A DNA stretch of 13,637 nt, taken from NCBI GenBank assembly GCA_964419095.1, contig CAYQOG010000021.1, positions 1-13,637 of the forward strand, read 5' to 3'. Position 1 is the stretch's first letter; each line of letters starts with the position of its first letter. A program made the position numbers and the translations under genes. The notes beneath the pieces were generated by a model that ran no database searches, was not told where the DNA came from, and saw nothing but the letters and a program-made list of their open reading frames with translations. Shown one piece after another: positions 6,965 through 13,380 of the stretch. The DNA comes from JAKAVK01 sp964419095. GTDB lineage: Archaea > Micrarchaeota > Micrarchaeia > Micrarchaeales > CABMGC01.

Positions 6965-8323
6965 ATGCAAGTCAATACGTCAAAAACAAAGCAGGGAGAG
7001 AAGGTTAAAAAGGGAGATCGGTCAAGGCTATCTCTGACTGGAAAAACTGCTGTGAATCAAATGGAAGGGAGAATAGGACTTGCAATACACGGTTCAACCG
7101 GTTCGATAGGCACGCAGACCCTTGATGTGGTAAAGAGGCTTAGAGGCAAGCTTGATTTCGAGGTAGTCGCCTTGGTCTGCAACAGCAGCATAGATCTTCT
7201 TGAGCGGCAGATACTCGAGCATGATCCGAAGTACGCAGTCGTAGTTGACGAGGCAAAAGCAGAATCTCTTCGAGGCAGACTCACTGGAAGGACAACAAGA
7301 ACAGAAATCCTCGGAGGAGAGAGGAACGGAATAGAGGTCTGCGGAAAGGATGAGGTAGCTGAAGTTGTCATAGCTACTGCAGGATTTGCAGGTCTGGCCC
7401 CTACACTTCATGCAATAGAGAAAGGAAAGAGGATCAAGACCGCAAACAAGGAGACATTCCTCGCTGCAGGAAAGCTAGTCATGGACATGGCTAGAGAGCA
7501 CGGGGTTGAAGTATTGCCAATGGATAGCGAGCCAAGCGCGATGTGGCAGTGCCTTGAGCCGGAGATAAGAGCGAATGGACAGGTGCGCAGCGTGATATGG
7601 GATATGCAGCGGGGCGCAAAGCATCAGATAGAGCATTTCATGCTTACAGGATCCGGAGGCCCGTTTTTGAACACTGAATTGGCGTCTATGCAAAGGGTGA
7701 CGCCGGAGCAGGCCCTCAGGCATCCCACGTGGGATATGGGCAGCCTGATAACGATAAGATCTGCTACAATGATGAACAAGGGCATGGAGAGGATAGAGGT
7801 CTCGGCGATATTCGGAGTCCCCATGGATATGGTGAAGATAGTGATACACCCGCAGAGCATAGTCCATTCGGGAGTGGTCCTCAGCGATGGAAGCATGAAG
7901 GTGCAGCAAGGCCCGCATGACATGAGATACCCTATCCAATATGCCATGGCTTTTCCCGAGAGATACGATACAGGACTGCCAAGGCTTGACCTTGCGTCGG
8001 CGGAGCGCTTTGATTTCAGGGAACCGGACAGCATAAGATTCCCTTCCCTGGCGCTTGCAGAGTTCGCTGGAAAGAAGGGAGGAACTGCGCCTGCGGTGCT
8101 GAATGGCGCCGATGAAGTTGCAGTAAGCGCTTTCCTGCAGAGGAAGATAGGTTTCTCTGAGATGACGAGCATTACGGAAAAGGTCGTATACGAGCATTGC
8201 GCATACCACCATACCCAGGATCCCGGCCTGGAGCAGATACTGAAGGCTGACAGGTGGGCAAGGGAGCAGGCTGGGGAATTGGTAGCGCTGAGAACGGCAA
8301 ATGGAAGGAGAATAAGAGTTTAG
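6965..8323 (+). CDS. dxr: 1-deoxy-D-xylulose 5-phosphate reductoisomerase
   Basis: Converts DXP to 2-C-methyl-D-erythritol 4-phosphate with NADPH and Mg2+/Mn2+, the committed MEP-pathway step; 452 aa. NADPH site GSTGSIG at 43-49; N161-K-E163. Metal ligands D187 and E189 in MDSEPSAMWQC and E275 in NKGMERIE. H253 (HPTWDMG), S266, N271, K272 and H295 (IHPQSIVHSG) match E. coli H209, S222, N227, K228 and H257. The residue after the metal-binding Glu is P190 where most family members have His (E. coli H153). If translation begins at 6965, as the TATA spacing suggests, there is a basic extension of about 32 residues before the usual start; an ATG at 7061 (M33) would give a normal length. ispD abuts directly. 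Bacterial-type enzyme in an archaeal setting, with host-like codon use. Confidence 0.95.
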   Translation: MQVNTSKTKQGEKVKKGDRSRLSLTGKTAVNQMEGRIGLAIHGSTGSIGTQTLDVVKRLRGKLDFEVVALVCNSSIDLLERQILEHDPKYAVVVDEAKAESLRGRLTGRTTRTEILGGERNGIEVCGKDEVAEVVIATAGFAGLAPTLHAIEKGKRIKTANKETFLAAGKLVMDMAREHGVEVLPMDSEPSAMWQCLEPEIRANGQVRSVIWDMQRGAKHQIEHFMLTGSGGPFLNTELASMQRVTPEQALRHPTWDMGSLITIRSATMMNKGMERIEVSAIFGVPMDMVKIVIHPQSIVHSGVVLSDGSMKVQQGPHDMRYPIQYAMAFPERYDTGLPRLDLASAERFDFREPDSIRFPSLALAEFAGKKGGTAPAVLNGADEVAVSAFLQRKIGFSEMTSITEKVVYEHCAYHHTQDPGLEQILKADRWAREQAGELVALRTANGRRIRV

Positions 8324-9076
8324 ATGCTTTTGACTGGCGGTGGGATGAGGACAAAGGTGATAATAGTCGCGGCAGGGGAGAGCAGGAGGATGCAGCAGGA
8401 AGGAGCTGCGAGAGTAGACAAATGCTTCAAGCTGGTTGCCCGAAGACCGCTCATCACATGGAGCATCGAGGCATTCCAGAGAGCGCCATCAGTGGACGAG
8501 ATAGTGGTGGTGATCTCTCCGAGGAACGTAAAGCAGGCACTCGGGATGGTAGGCAGCAGCTGTTCGAAGGTGATAGGGCTCTGCGTGGGCGGATCCGAGA
8601 GGCGCCTCTCCGTAAAGAACGGGCTTTCTCTTCTGGGAGAGTGCGAGATCATAGCCGTGCACGACGCGGCGAGGCCATGCATAACTCCGAAGGACATAGA
8701 GCGTGGAATAGCGATGGTGAGGGAAGGTGCGGATGGCGCCGTGCCAGTCTCGCCTATTGTCGACACAGTAAAAAGAGTCAGGAGAGTCGGAGTGCTGGGA
8801 GACCAAGAGCATATTCTCTTTGAAGAGACCGTTGACAGGAATACGCTTATGGCTGCGAGCACCCCGCAGATCTTCAGGGCTGAGGTGCTCAGGAATGCGC
8901 ATGCAATGGAATTCGAGAGCGCTCAGACAGACGATGCGCAGATGGTCCAGGCAGCAGGGTACCAGGTTCATGGATACCAGTTATCGTCATGGAACGGGAA
9001 GGTCACAATGCCCGATGACCTGATAATGGCCGAGGCTATCCTCTCAAGAAGAAGCGGCCTTGCAGTCAGGGAATAG
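8324..9076 (+). CDS. ispD: 2-C-methyl-D-erythritol 4-phosphate cytidylyltransferase
   Basis: Joins MEP and CTP to give CDP-methylerythritol, the third MEP-pathway step. 250 aa from the ATG at 8324, which directly follows the dxr stop codon; an in-frame ATG at 8345 would give 243 aa beginning MRTKVIIVAAG, closer to the usual length. Numbered from that second start: nucleotide loop VAAGESRRM (8-16), with K26 in VDKCFKL where the family commonly has PKQ; VHDAARP (105-111); D140-T; R165 before TPQIF; TDDAQMV; and K219 in GKVTMPDDLIMAE. The residues matching E. coli K27, R157 and K213 are therefore retained. The last 11 bases overlap the 3' end of ispE on the other strand. The abutting arrangement implies co-transcription and translational coupling with dxr. 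Confidence 0.93.
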   Translation: MLLTGGGMRTKVIIVAAGESRRMQQEGAARVDKCFKLVARRPLITWSIEAFQRAPSVDEIVVVISPRNVKQALGMVGSSCSKVIGLCVGGSERRLSVKNGLSLLGECEIIAVHDAARPCITPKDIERGIAMVREGADGAVPVSPIVDTVKRVRRVGVLGDQEHILFEETVDRNTLMAASTPQIFRAEVLRNAHAMEFESAQTDDAQMVQAAGYQVHGYQLSSWNGKVTMPDDLIMAEAILSRRSGLAVRE

Positions 9077-10007
9077 GATCCTTCGGAGCGAACGATTCGC
9101 TTGCAACGGCAGTGTAGACCTCTACGCCTTCCCTCCTTATAGAACGGAGAGCGCGCTTTACCTCGCTTGCCTCTTCGAAGCTTGCGTATGATGCAAATAC
9201 GGTAGGCCCCTTTCCGGTCACGCCGCTCTCTATTGATGCGCCTTCATGCCTCATTACTCCAAGAAGAACCTTCGAAACAGGGCTGAACTTGAAGGCAAGA
9301 TCCGCAAAGTCATTCTGCTCAGCGGTGGTGATGCCGTATGAGGACCTTGCAGAATCAAGCAGCGAGTACATGGTCCTCGTATCAAGCTCCACATGGTCGT
9401 TAACCGCTATCACATATGAAAGTCCGGCGGGACGAAACGACCTGTCAGCCATTATGGAGCTCACATCCTTCCCGTTCATCGAGACGCTGCCCCTGCCTCC
9501 GTATACAAGGAAGGGTATATCGTTTCCAACCTCGCTTGCAAGGAATGCGAGCTGCGGGACAGTGTACCCGAGGTCAAATGCGACATTCGCAAGTCTCAAT
9601 GCGGTAGCTGCGTTTGAGCTCCCCCCTCCCAGGCCTGCCGCCATGGGTATCGCCTTGTCTATCTCTATTATGGCCGGGAGTTTGCCCACTTCTCTCTCAA
9701 GACCCCTTAGTGCGGCTGTCGCAATAGTGTCTCCTTCGTAATTTACGGTTATGCCTGTGCCCTCTCCTCGCCTGCCAAGGACATGAAGGCGCATAGGGTC
9801 TGAGACCCCTCTACCTTCGACTGCCTGCATGACGCTCTCAAGGGCATGGTAGCCGTCCTCCTGCCTTGTGCCTATGCTGAGCGTGATATTCAACTTTCCA
9901 GGCGCTACAGCGCTGTATTTGACAGGGCTCTCCATCCTGACGCCCATTGGGTCAGTGTGCATGGGTCTCTGGTTGCAGTCAGCGGTGCGTATGCCCATGT
10001 TATTCAT
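9066..10007 (-). CDS. ispE: 4-diphosphocytidyl-2-C-methyl-D-erythritol kinase
   Basis: GHMP-superfamily kinase that phosphorylates CDP-ME at the 2-OH, the fourth MEP-pathway step. 313 aa from the ATG at 10007. Substrate and catalytic features: K38 in APGKLNITLS, H54 in EDGYHALE, phosphate loop GLGGGSSN (125-132) and catalytic D163 in GNDIPF. GHMP motif 3 reads TGKGPTVFAS near the C-terminus. The TATA box lies about 25 bases before 10007, favouring that start and leaving about 24 residues more than is usual ahead of the first strand; M25 (ATG at 9935) would give a normal N-terminus. It is transcribed alone, divergent from the yjbQ-ispH-ispG unit, and meets ispD tail-to-tail with an 11-base overlap. 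Mevalonate-type GHMP kinases are excluded by the DGYH and GNDIPF motifs and the neighbouring genes. Confidence 0.93.
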   Translation of the reverse strand: MNNMGIRTADCNQRPMHTDPMGVRMESPVKYSAVAPGKLNITLSIGTRQEDGYHALESVMQAVEGRGVSDPMRLHVLGRRGEGTGITVNYEGDTIATAALRGLEREVGKLPAIIEIDKAIPMAAGLGGGSSNAATALRLANVAFDLGYTVPQLAFLASEVGNDIPFLVYGGRGSVSMNGKDVSSIMADRSFRPAGLSYVIAVNDHVELDTRTMYSLLDSARSSYGITTAEQNDFADLAFKFSPVSKVLLGVMRHEGASIESGVTGKGPTVFASYASFEEASEVKRALRSIRREGVEVYTAVASESFAPKDPIP

Positions 10008-10027
10008 ATCTATTGCATCCTTTTTCC

Positions 10028-10036
10028 ATTAAAAAG
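10028..10036 (-). promoter_or_regulatory. TATA-like box of ispE
   Basis: The minus strand reads CTTTTTAAT, centred about 25 bases before the ATG at 10007, so the ispE message would be leaderless. The next in-frame ATG (9998) would have a nine-base leader without a Shine-Dalgarno site. Confidence 0.5.
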
Positions 10037-10081
10037 GCTTTCCATAGGCACGGCAATCCACACGATTAACGTAAGGGCATA

Positions 10082-10115
10082 CGTCAATATCAGATGAGGC
10101 CATCTGGAATTGACG
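10082..10115. repeat. 34-base imperfect palindrome between ispE and the yjbQ-ispH-ispG unit
   Basis: Outer arms CGTCAAT (10082-10088) and ATTGACG (10109-10115) are perfect inverted repeats, as are inner arms CAGATG (10091-10096) and CATCTG (10101-10106). They are separated by two non-matching bases per side and a four-base centre AGGC. The centre of symmetry at about 10098 is 66-68 bases from each of the two divergent TATA boxes. TGACG also recurs nearby: ATACGTCA at 10079-10086 is mirrored by TGACGTAT at 10143-10150. A dyad operator controlling both units is the simplest reading. Confidence 0.6.
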
Positions 10116-10161
10116 ACAATCACTTGGGGTGACATCGGCTCCTGACGTATAGCAATGCCAC

Positions 10162-10170
10162 CCTTAAAAA
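10162..10170 (+). promoter_or_regulatory. TATA-like box of the yjbQ-ispH-ispG unit
   Basis: CCTTAAAAA lies about 42 bases before the ATG at 10208, so the transcript should start near 10192 with a leader of about 16 bases (AGGCGAAGTG and following). No strong Shine-Dalgarno match is present in that leader. Confidence 0.45.
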
Positions 10171-10207
10171 GCATGGAACTCATCTTCATCTCAGGCGAAG
10201 TGTTAAG

Positions 10208-10621
10208 ATGGAAATAGAAACGATAGAACTTGAGTTCAAGAAAGATAAACACGGACTGGGCCTGATAGACATAACCAGGCCTGTCGAGCACAGCATAATC
10301 GACTCGAAGATTCAGAATGGGATTGTCACAATACACAGCATGGATCCCAATGTCTGCATAACGACTATGGAGTTCGAGGATGGGTCCATAAAGGACATGA
10401 AGGATGCCTTTGAGAGGATTGCTACTAAGGAAGCGAAGAAGGGGAGGAAGGAGGACGGGGAGGAGAGGCAGGATGCAAGGCCGGTTTTGGTAGGCCCAAG
10501 CATAACCGTGCCATTCAGGGACAATAGGCTGGTCGTAGGCAAATGGCAGGAGATCATCCTTATGGACTTCGACGGCGTGCAGAACAGGAAGAAGGTAGTC
10601 GTCCAGGTAATGGGCGAGTAA
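10208..10621 (+). CDS. UPF0047/YjbQ-like protein, degenerate copy 1
   Basis: Small protein of 137 aa related to the YjbQ/UPF0047 family (COG0432), whose biological role is not settled; E. coli YjbQ has weak thiamine-phosphate synthase activity. Family traits are LGLIDITRPVE, QNGIVTIHS, VLVGPSITVP (93-102) and GKWQEIILMDFDG with a C-terminal RKKVVVQVMGE. The family's HTT segment is replaced by SMDPNVCITT. The stretch that normally holds the conserved Y-x-H...H-x-x-x-l residues is missing, replaced by a charged linker KKGRKEDGEERQDAR (77-91). It is therefore unlikely to be active alone. It is 20 bases before a paralogue that shares the ends of the protein almost exactly. First gene of the unit with ispH and ispG, which suggests a link to isoprenoid metabolism. 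Confidence 0.75.
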   Translation: MEIETIELEFKKDKHGLGLIDITRPVEHSIIDSKIQNGIVTIHSMDPNVCITTMEFEDGSIKDMKDAFERIATKEAKKGRKEDGEERQDARPVLVGPSITVPFRDNRLVVGKWQEIILMDFDGVQNRKKVVVQVMGE

Positions 10622-10632
10622 TTCGTTTAATT

Positions 10633-10637
10633 GTGAT
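10633..10637 (+). promoter_or_regulatory. Ribosome binding site of the second yjbQ-like gene
   Basis: GTGAT lies in the 20-base gap, four bases before the ATG at 10642. It supports this start over longer in-frame readings that would run back into the preceding gene. Confidence 0.55.
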
Positions 10638-10641
10638 CAGC

Positions 10642-11085
10642 ATGACGGTCAAGACCGATGAGTTCTACGTAGACAAGGATGTTGAGGACCTCTACATCCA
10701 GGACATAACCAAGGATGTGGACAAGAGCATAGGGAAGAGCCAGATAAAGAACGGCATAGTGACTATCTTCGTGGGTTGCTCCACCGCTTCCATAAGCACC
10801 ATGAAGCATGAGCCCAGGAACGTTGAGCAGATGAGGCAGACCCTTGAGCTGGTCGCGCCTTCGAACATAGACTATGCACATCATACTTCTACTGGGGATT
10901 TGAACGGGGTGGGCAACGATGACAACGGCAAGAGCCATATACGGTCGGCGTTGATGGGGCCCAGCATAACAGTGCCATTGAAAGATGGCAAAATGATGCT
11001 AGATGAGGATCAGGATGTAGTGCTGCTCGACTTCGACCTGATAAAGAGGAAGAGGAAGGTAGTGGTACAGGTAATGGGAGAATAA
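10642..11085 (+). CDS. UPF0047/YjbQ-like protein, copy 2
   Basis: Second member of the YjbQ/UPF0047 family (COG0432), 147 aa. It keeps the His-rich half of the family pattern: Y78-A-H80-H81, D93-D94-N-G-K-S-H99-I-R-S-A-L-M-G-P-S (93-108), then ITVPLKDGKMML. The usual HTTA is FVGCSTAS, with Cys in place of His, and the usual GTWQ is DEDQ (121-124). Copy 1 shows the reverse: WQ kept, His cluster lost. Both start with a DIT segment at about residue 21 and end KVVVQVMGE, so they are tandem duplicates that have diverged in complementary ways and may form a mixed oligomer. The ispH start overlaps its stop codon by one base, implying translational coupling. Reaction unknown. Confidence 0.82.
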   Translation: MTVKTDEFYVDKDVEDLYIQDITKDVDKSIGKSQIKNGIVTIFVGCSTASISTMKHEPRNVEQMRQTLELVAPSNIDYAHHTSTGDLNGVGNDDNGKSHIRSALMGPSITVPLKDGKMMLDEDQDVVLLDFDLIKRKRKVVVQVMGE

Positions 11086-12032
11086 TGGTAGAAAGAGTCA
11101 TACTTATAGGCCCAAGGGGATTCTGCGCAGGAGTAGACAGGGCGATAAACACCGTAGAGGAGGCGCTCAGGGTCTTTGGCGCTCCTGTCTATGTGAAGCA
11201 CGAGATTGTCCACAACAAGATAGTCTGCGACGAGCTCAGGACAAAGGGAGCGGTATTCGTGGAAGAGGTTTCAGAAATACCTGAAGGCAGCGTCTGCGTC
11301 TTCTCTGCTCACGGAATAGCACCGCAGGTAAGGCAGGATGCGAAGGCGAGGAGACTATCCACAATAGATGCCACATGTCCTCTTGTAACAAAGATTCATA
11401 TTGAGATGGAGCGTTTCGCCAGGGAGGGGAAGGAAATCGTATACATAGGGCACAGGGGCCACCCTGAGGCGATAGGAGTGATGGGTATAAGGCCGGATAT
11501 AACACAAATAATAGAGACTCCGGAGGAAGTCGTCCACATGAATGTTAAGAATCCGGAGAATTTAGTATACTTGACGCAGACAACATTATCAGTGGACGAG
11601 TGCAAGGCCGTCATCTCTGCCTTGAAGGCAAAGTTCCCCGAGATAAAGGCCCCTCCATCAGATGATATCTGCTATGCCACGACCAATAGGCAGAACGCGA
11701 TAAAGCAGGCGGTAAAGCAGTGCGATGTAATAATCGTGGTGGGAAGCAAGAATTCATCCAATTCGAACAGGCTGGTCGACACGGCAAAGTCCCTTGGGGT
11801 TGATGCTTATCTTGTCGACACGGTTGATGAATTGAAGCCCGAATGGTTCGCTAACAAGAAAATAGTAGGCATAACCGCAGGGGCCAGCGCTCCTGAGCAT
11901 GTGGTCCAGGAGATGGCATCATATTTCAAGTCTAAAGGCGCAACCGTGGAGAACCTCGAACTGATAAGGGAGAACATGCGTTTCACGCTCCCTTACGAGC
12001 TCTCACGGACCGTGCCTAGCAAGGGAAGGTGA
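11085..12032 (+). CDS. ispH: 4-hydroxy-3-methylbut-2-enyl diphosphate reductase
   Basis: [4Fe-4S] enzyme that reduces HMBPP to IPP and DMAPP, the last MEP-pathway step; 315 aa. The three cluster cysteines are C14 in PRGFCAGVDRA, C98 in DATCPLVTK and C196 in DICYATTNRQ. Substrate-binding H43 (IVHN), H76 (SAHG), H126 and E128 (GHPE) are present, with the TQTTLS and VGSKNSSNSNRL segments. All residues expected for activity are there. From memory, the stretch through PRGFCAGVDRA, YVKHEIVHN and IGHRGHPE resembles proteobacterial IspH; this is inference without an alignment. It starts on the last base of the preceding gene's stop codon and is four bases from ispG. The electron donor, probably a ferredoxin, is not encoded here. 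Confidence 0.97.
   Translation: MVERVILIGPRGFCAGVDRAINTVEEALRVFGAPVYVKHEIVHNKIVCDELRTKGAVFVEEVSEIPEGSVCVFSAHGIAPQVRQDAKARRLSTIDATCPLVTKIHIEMERFAREGKEIVYIGHRGHPEAIGVMGIRPDITQIIETPEEVVHMNVKNPENLVYLTQTTLSVDECKAVISALKAKFPEIKAPPSDDICYATTNRQNAIKQAVKQCDVIIVVGSKNSSNSNRLVDTAKSLGVDAYLVDTVDELKPEWFANKKIVGITAGASAPEHVVQEMASYFKSKGATVENLELIRENMRFTLPYELSRTVPSKGR
12028..12032 (+). promoter_or_regulatory. Ribosome binding site of ispG, overlapping the ispH stop codon
   Basis: GGTGA contains the ispH TGA stop and ends exactly four bases before the GTG at 12037. This identifies GTG as the ispG start and couples the two genes. Confidence 0.7.
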
Positions 12033-12036
12033 GAAA

Positions 12037-13305
12037 GTGAGAATAGAGATACCAAAGACCTCGGCATGGTCGGGGAGAAGGAAGAGCCTACAAGTGAGAA
12101 TAAGGAATATGTACATCGGCTCAGAGCATCCTGTCGCTGTGCAGAGCATGACCAACACAGATACCGCAGACATCAACAGGACGGTGGCGCAGATAATTGA
12201 ATTGCACAAGGCAGGATCAGAACTCGTCCGATTTACCGTGCAGCACAAGGAGATGGCAAGAGCCGTGAAGCCGATAAGGAAGATTCTCGACGACCTCGGA
12301 TATGACATACCGCTCATCGGAGACTTCCACTACAACGGGCACCAGCTGCTCAGGGAGGTTCCGGAGTGCGCAGAAGCGCTAGACAAGTATAGGATAAACC
12401 CGGGCAACGTGGGATTCGGCGAGAAGCACGACGAGAACTTCAAGACAATGATCGATGTTGCAAAGGATTACGGGAAACCCGTCCGCATAGGAGTCAATTG
12501 GGGCTCACTCGACCAGACAATACTCACGAAGCTCATGGACGACAACACCAGAAGCAAGACTCCGAAAGATTCGGAGGATGTTATGGTCGACGCTGTGGTG
12601 GAGAGCGCGGTGCAGTCGGTCAACAAGGCGATCGAATATGGCCTTGAGCCTAATCTGATAATCGTCAGCACAAAGATATCAGAGGTGCCGCAGATGGTGC
12701 GCGCATACGAGCTCCTTTCGACGAGAATAGAGCAGCCGCTTCATGTTGGGCTCACTGAGGCAGGGATAGGAAGCAAGGGAATAGCCGCTTCTGCTGCTGC
12801 ACTCGGATTACTGCTTACGAAGGGAATAGGGGACACCATAAGAACATCATTGACTCCCGCGCCGGGATCAAGCAGGACAGAGGAAGTTGTTGTTTCAAGG
12901 CAGATACTGCAATCTCTCAACATAAGGCAATTCTCCCCGCTCGTTTCAAGTTGTCCTGGTTGCGGAAGAACCACTTCGACGGTATTCCAGGAGATGGCGC
13001 AGGACCTCACAGGTTATCTGCACGAGAAGATGCACGACTGGAAGAAGGAAGGAGTCATAGGAGTGGAAGGAATGAAGGTTGCGGTTATGGGATGCGTGGT
13101 CAACGGGCCGGGGGAGAGCAAGATGGCAAACCTCGGCATATCGCTCCCTGGAAGCGGGGAGAATCCCTCATGCTTGATTTACGAGGACGGGAAGCAGGTG
13201 GCGGCGGTAAAGGCGAGCGAGGCTGCAAAGGAATTCAAGAAGCACATAGAGAAGTACGTCGAGTCGCACTACTCTAAGAAGATGCAGCAGGAAGCGAAAA
13301 GGTAA
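12037..13305 (+). CDS. ispG: 4-hydroxy-3-methylbut-2-en-1-yl diphosphate synthase
   Basis: [4Fe-4S] enzyme that opens MEcPP to HMBPP, the penultimate MEP-pathway step; 422 aa with a GTG start. The N-terminal TIM barrel begins VAVQSMTNTDT (33-43), with GDFHYN, RINPGNVG and GVNWGSLD following. The C-terminal cluster domain has C306-P-G-C309-GRTTST, C353 in GCVVNGPGE and E360, which completes the cluster ligands. The CPGCGRTTST form and the HVGLTEAGIGSKG stretch recall, from memory, the alpha/betaproteobacterial type of about 400-430 aa rather than the shorter E. coli enzyme; that is inference. The start is fixed by GGTGA four bases upstream. Last gene of its unit; arginine codons are mostly AGG/AGA and isoleucine mostly ATA, as in neighbouring archaeal genes. 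Confidence 0.97.
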   Translation: MRIEIPKTSAWSGRRKSLQVRIRNMYIGSEHPVAVQSMTNTDTADINRTVAQIIELHKAGSELVRFTVQHKEMARAVKPIRKILDDLGYDIPLIGDFHYNGHQLLREVPECAEALDKYRINPGNVGFGEKHDENFKTMIDVAKDYGKPVRIGVNWGSLDQTILTKLMDDNTRSKTPKDSEDVMVDAVVESAVQSVNKAIEYGLEPNLIIVSTKISEVPQMVRAYELLSTRIEQPLHVGLTEAGIGSKGIAASAAALGLLLTKGIGDTIRTSLTPAPGSSRTEEVVVSRQILQSLNIRQFSPLVSSCPGCGRTTSTVFQEMAQDLTGYLHEKMHDWKKEGVIGVEGMKVAVMGCVVNGPGESKMANLGISLPGSGENPSCLIYEDGKQVAAVKASEAAKEFKKHIEKYVESHYSKKMQQEAKR

Positions 13306-13340
13306 CGCTAATTTTCTGTGGGGAGCGCCGCAGCCTGACA

Positions 13341-13350
13341 TCCTTTTATT
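13341..13350 (+). promoter_or_regulatory. TATA-like box of the proline dehydrogenase gene
   Basis: TCCTTTTATT lies about 35 bases before the ATG at 13381, in the 75-base gap after ispG. The transcript would start a few bases before the gene, close to a small dyad at 13363-13377. Confidence 0.4.
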
Positions 13351-13380
13351 GCTATTTGCAGCATCCCTTAGCGGGATAGA

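Noticed and set aside
7475..8212. Long minus-strand open frame (245 codons) opposite dxr
   Set aside because: It lies wholly within dxr, whose motifs are intact. Its translation is His/Arg/Ser-rich with no recognisable domain, as expected of an antisense shadow.
8254..8823. Plus-strand open frame of 189 codons overlapping the dxr end and ispD
   Set aside because: Out of frame with the clear IspD protein, strongly Gly/Arg/Ser-rich and without family resemblance.
10208..11085. Idea that the YjbQ-like pair replaces the missing IspF
   Set aside because: The YjbQ family has no sequence kinship to IspF, and the IspF metal motif DxH is not seen in a comparable setting. Only the operon position suggests it.
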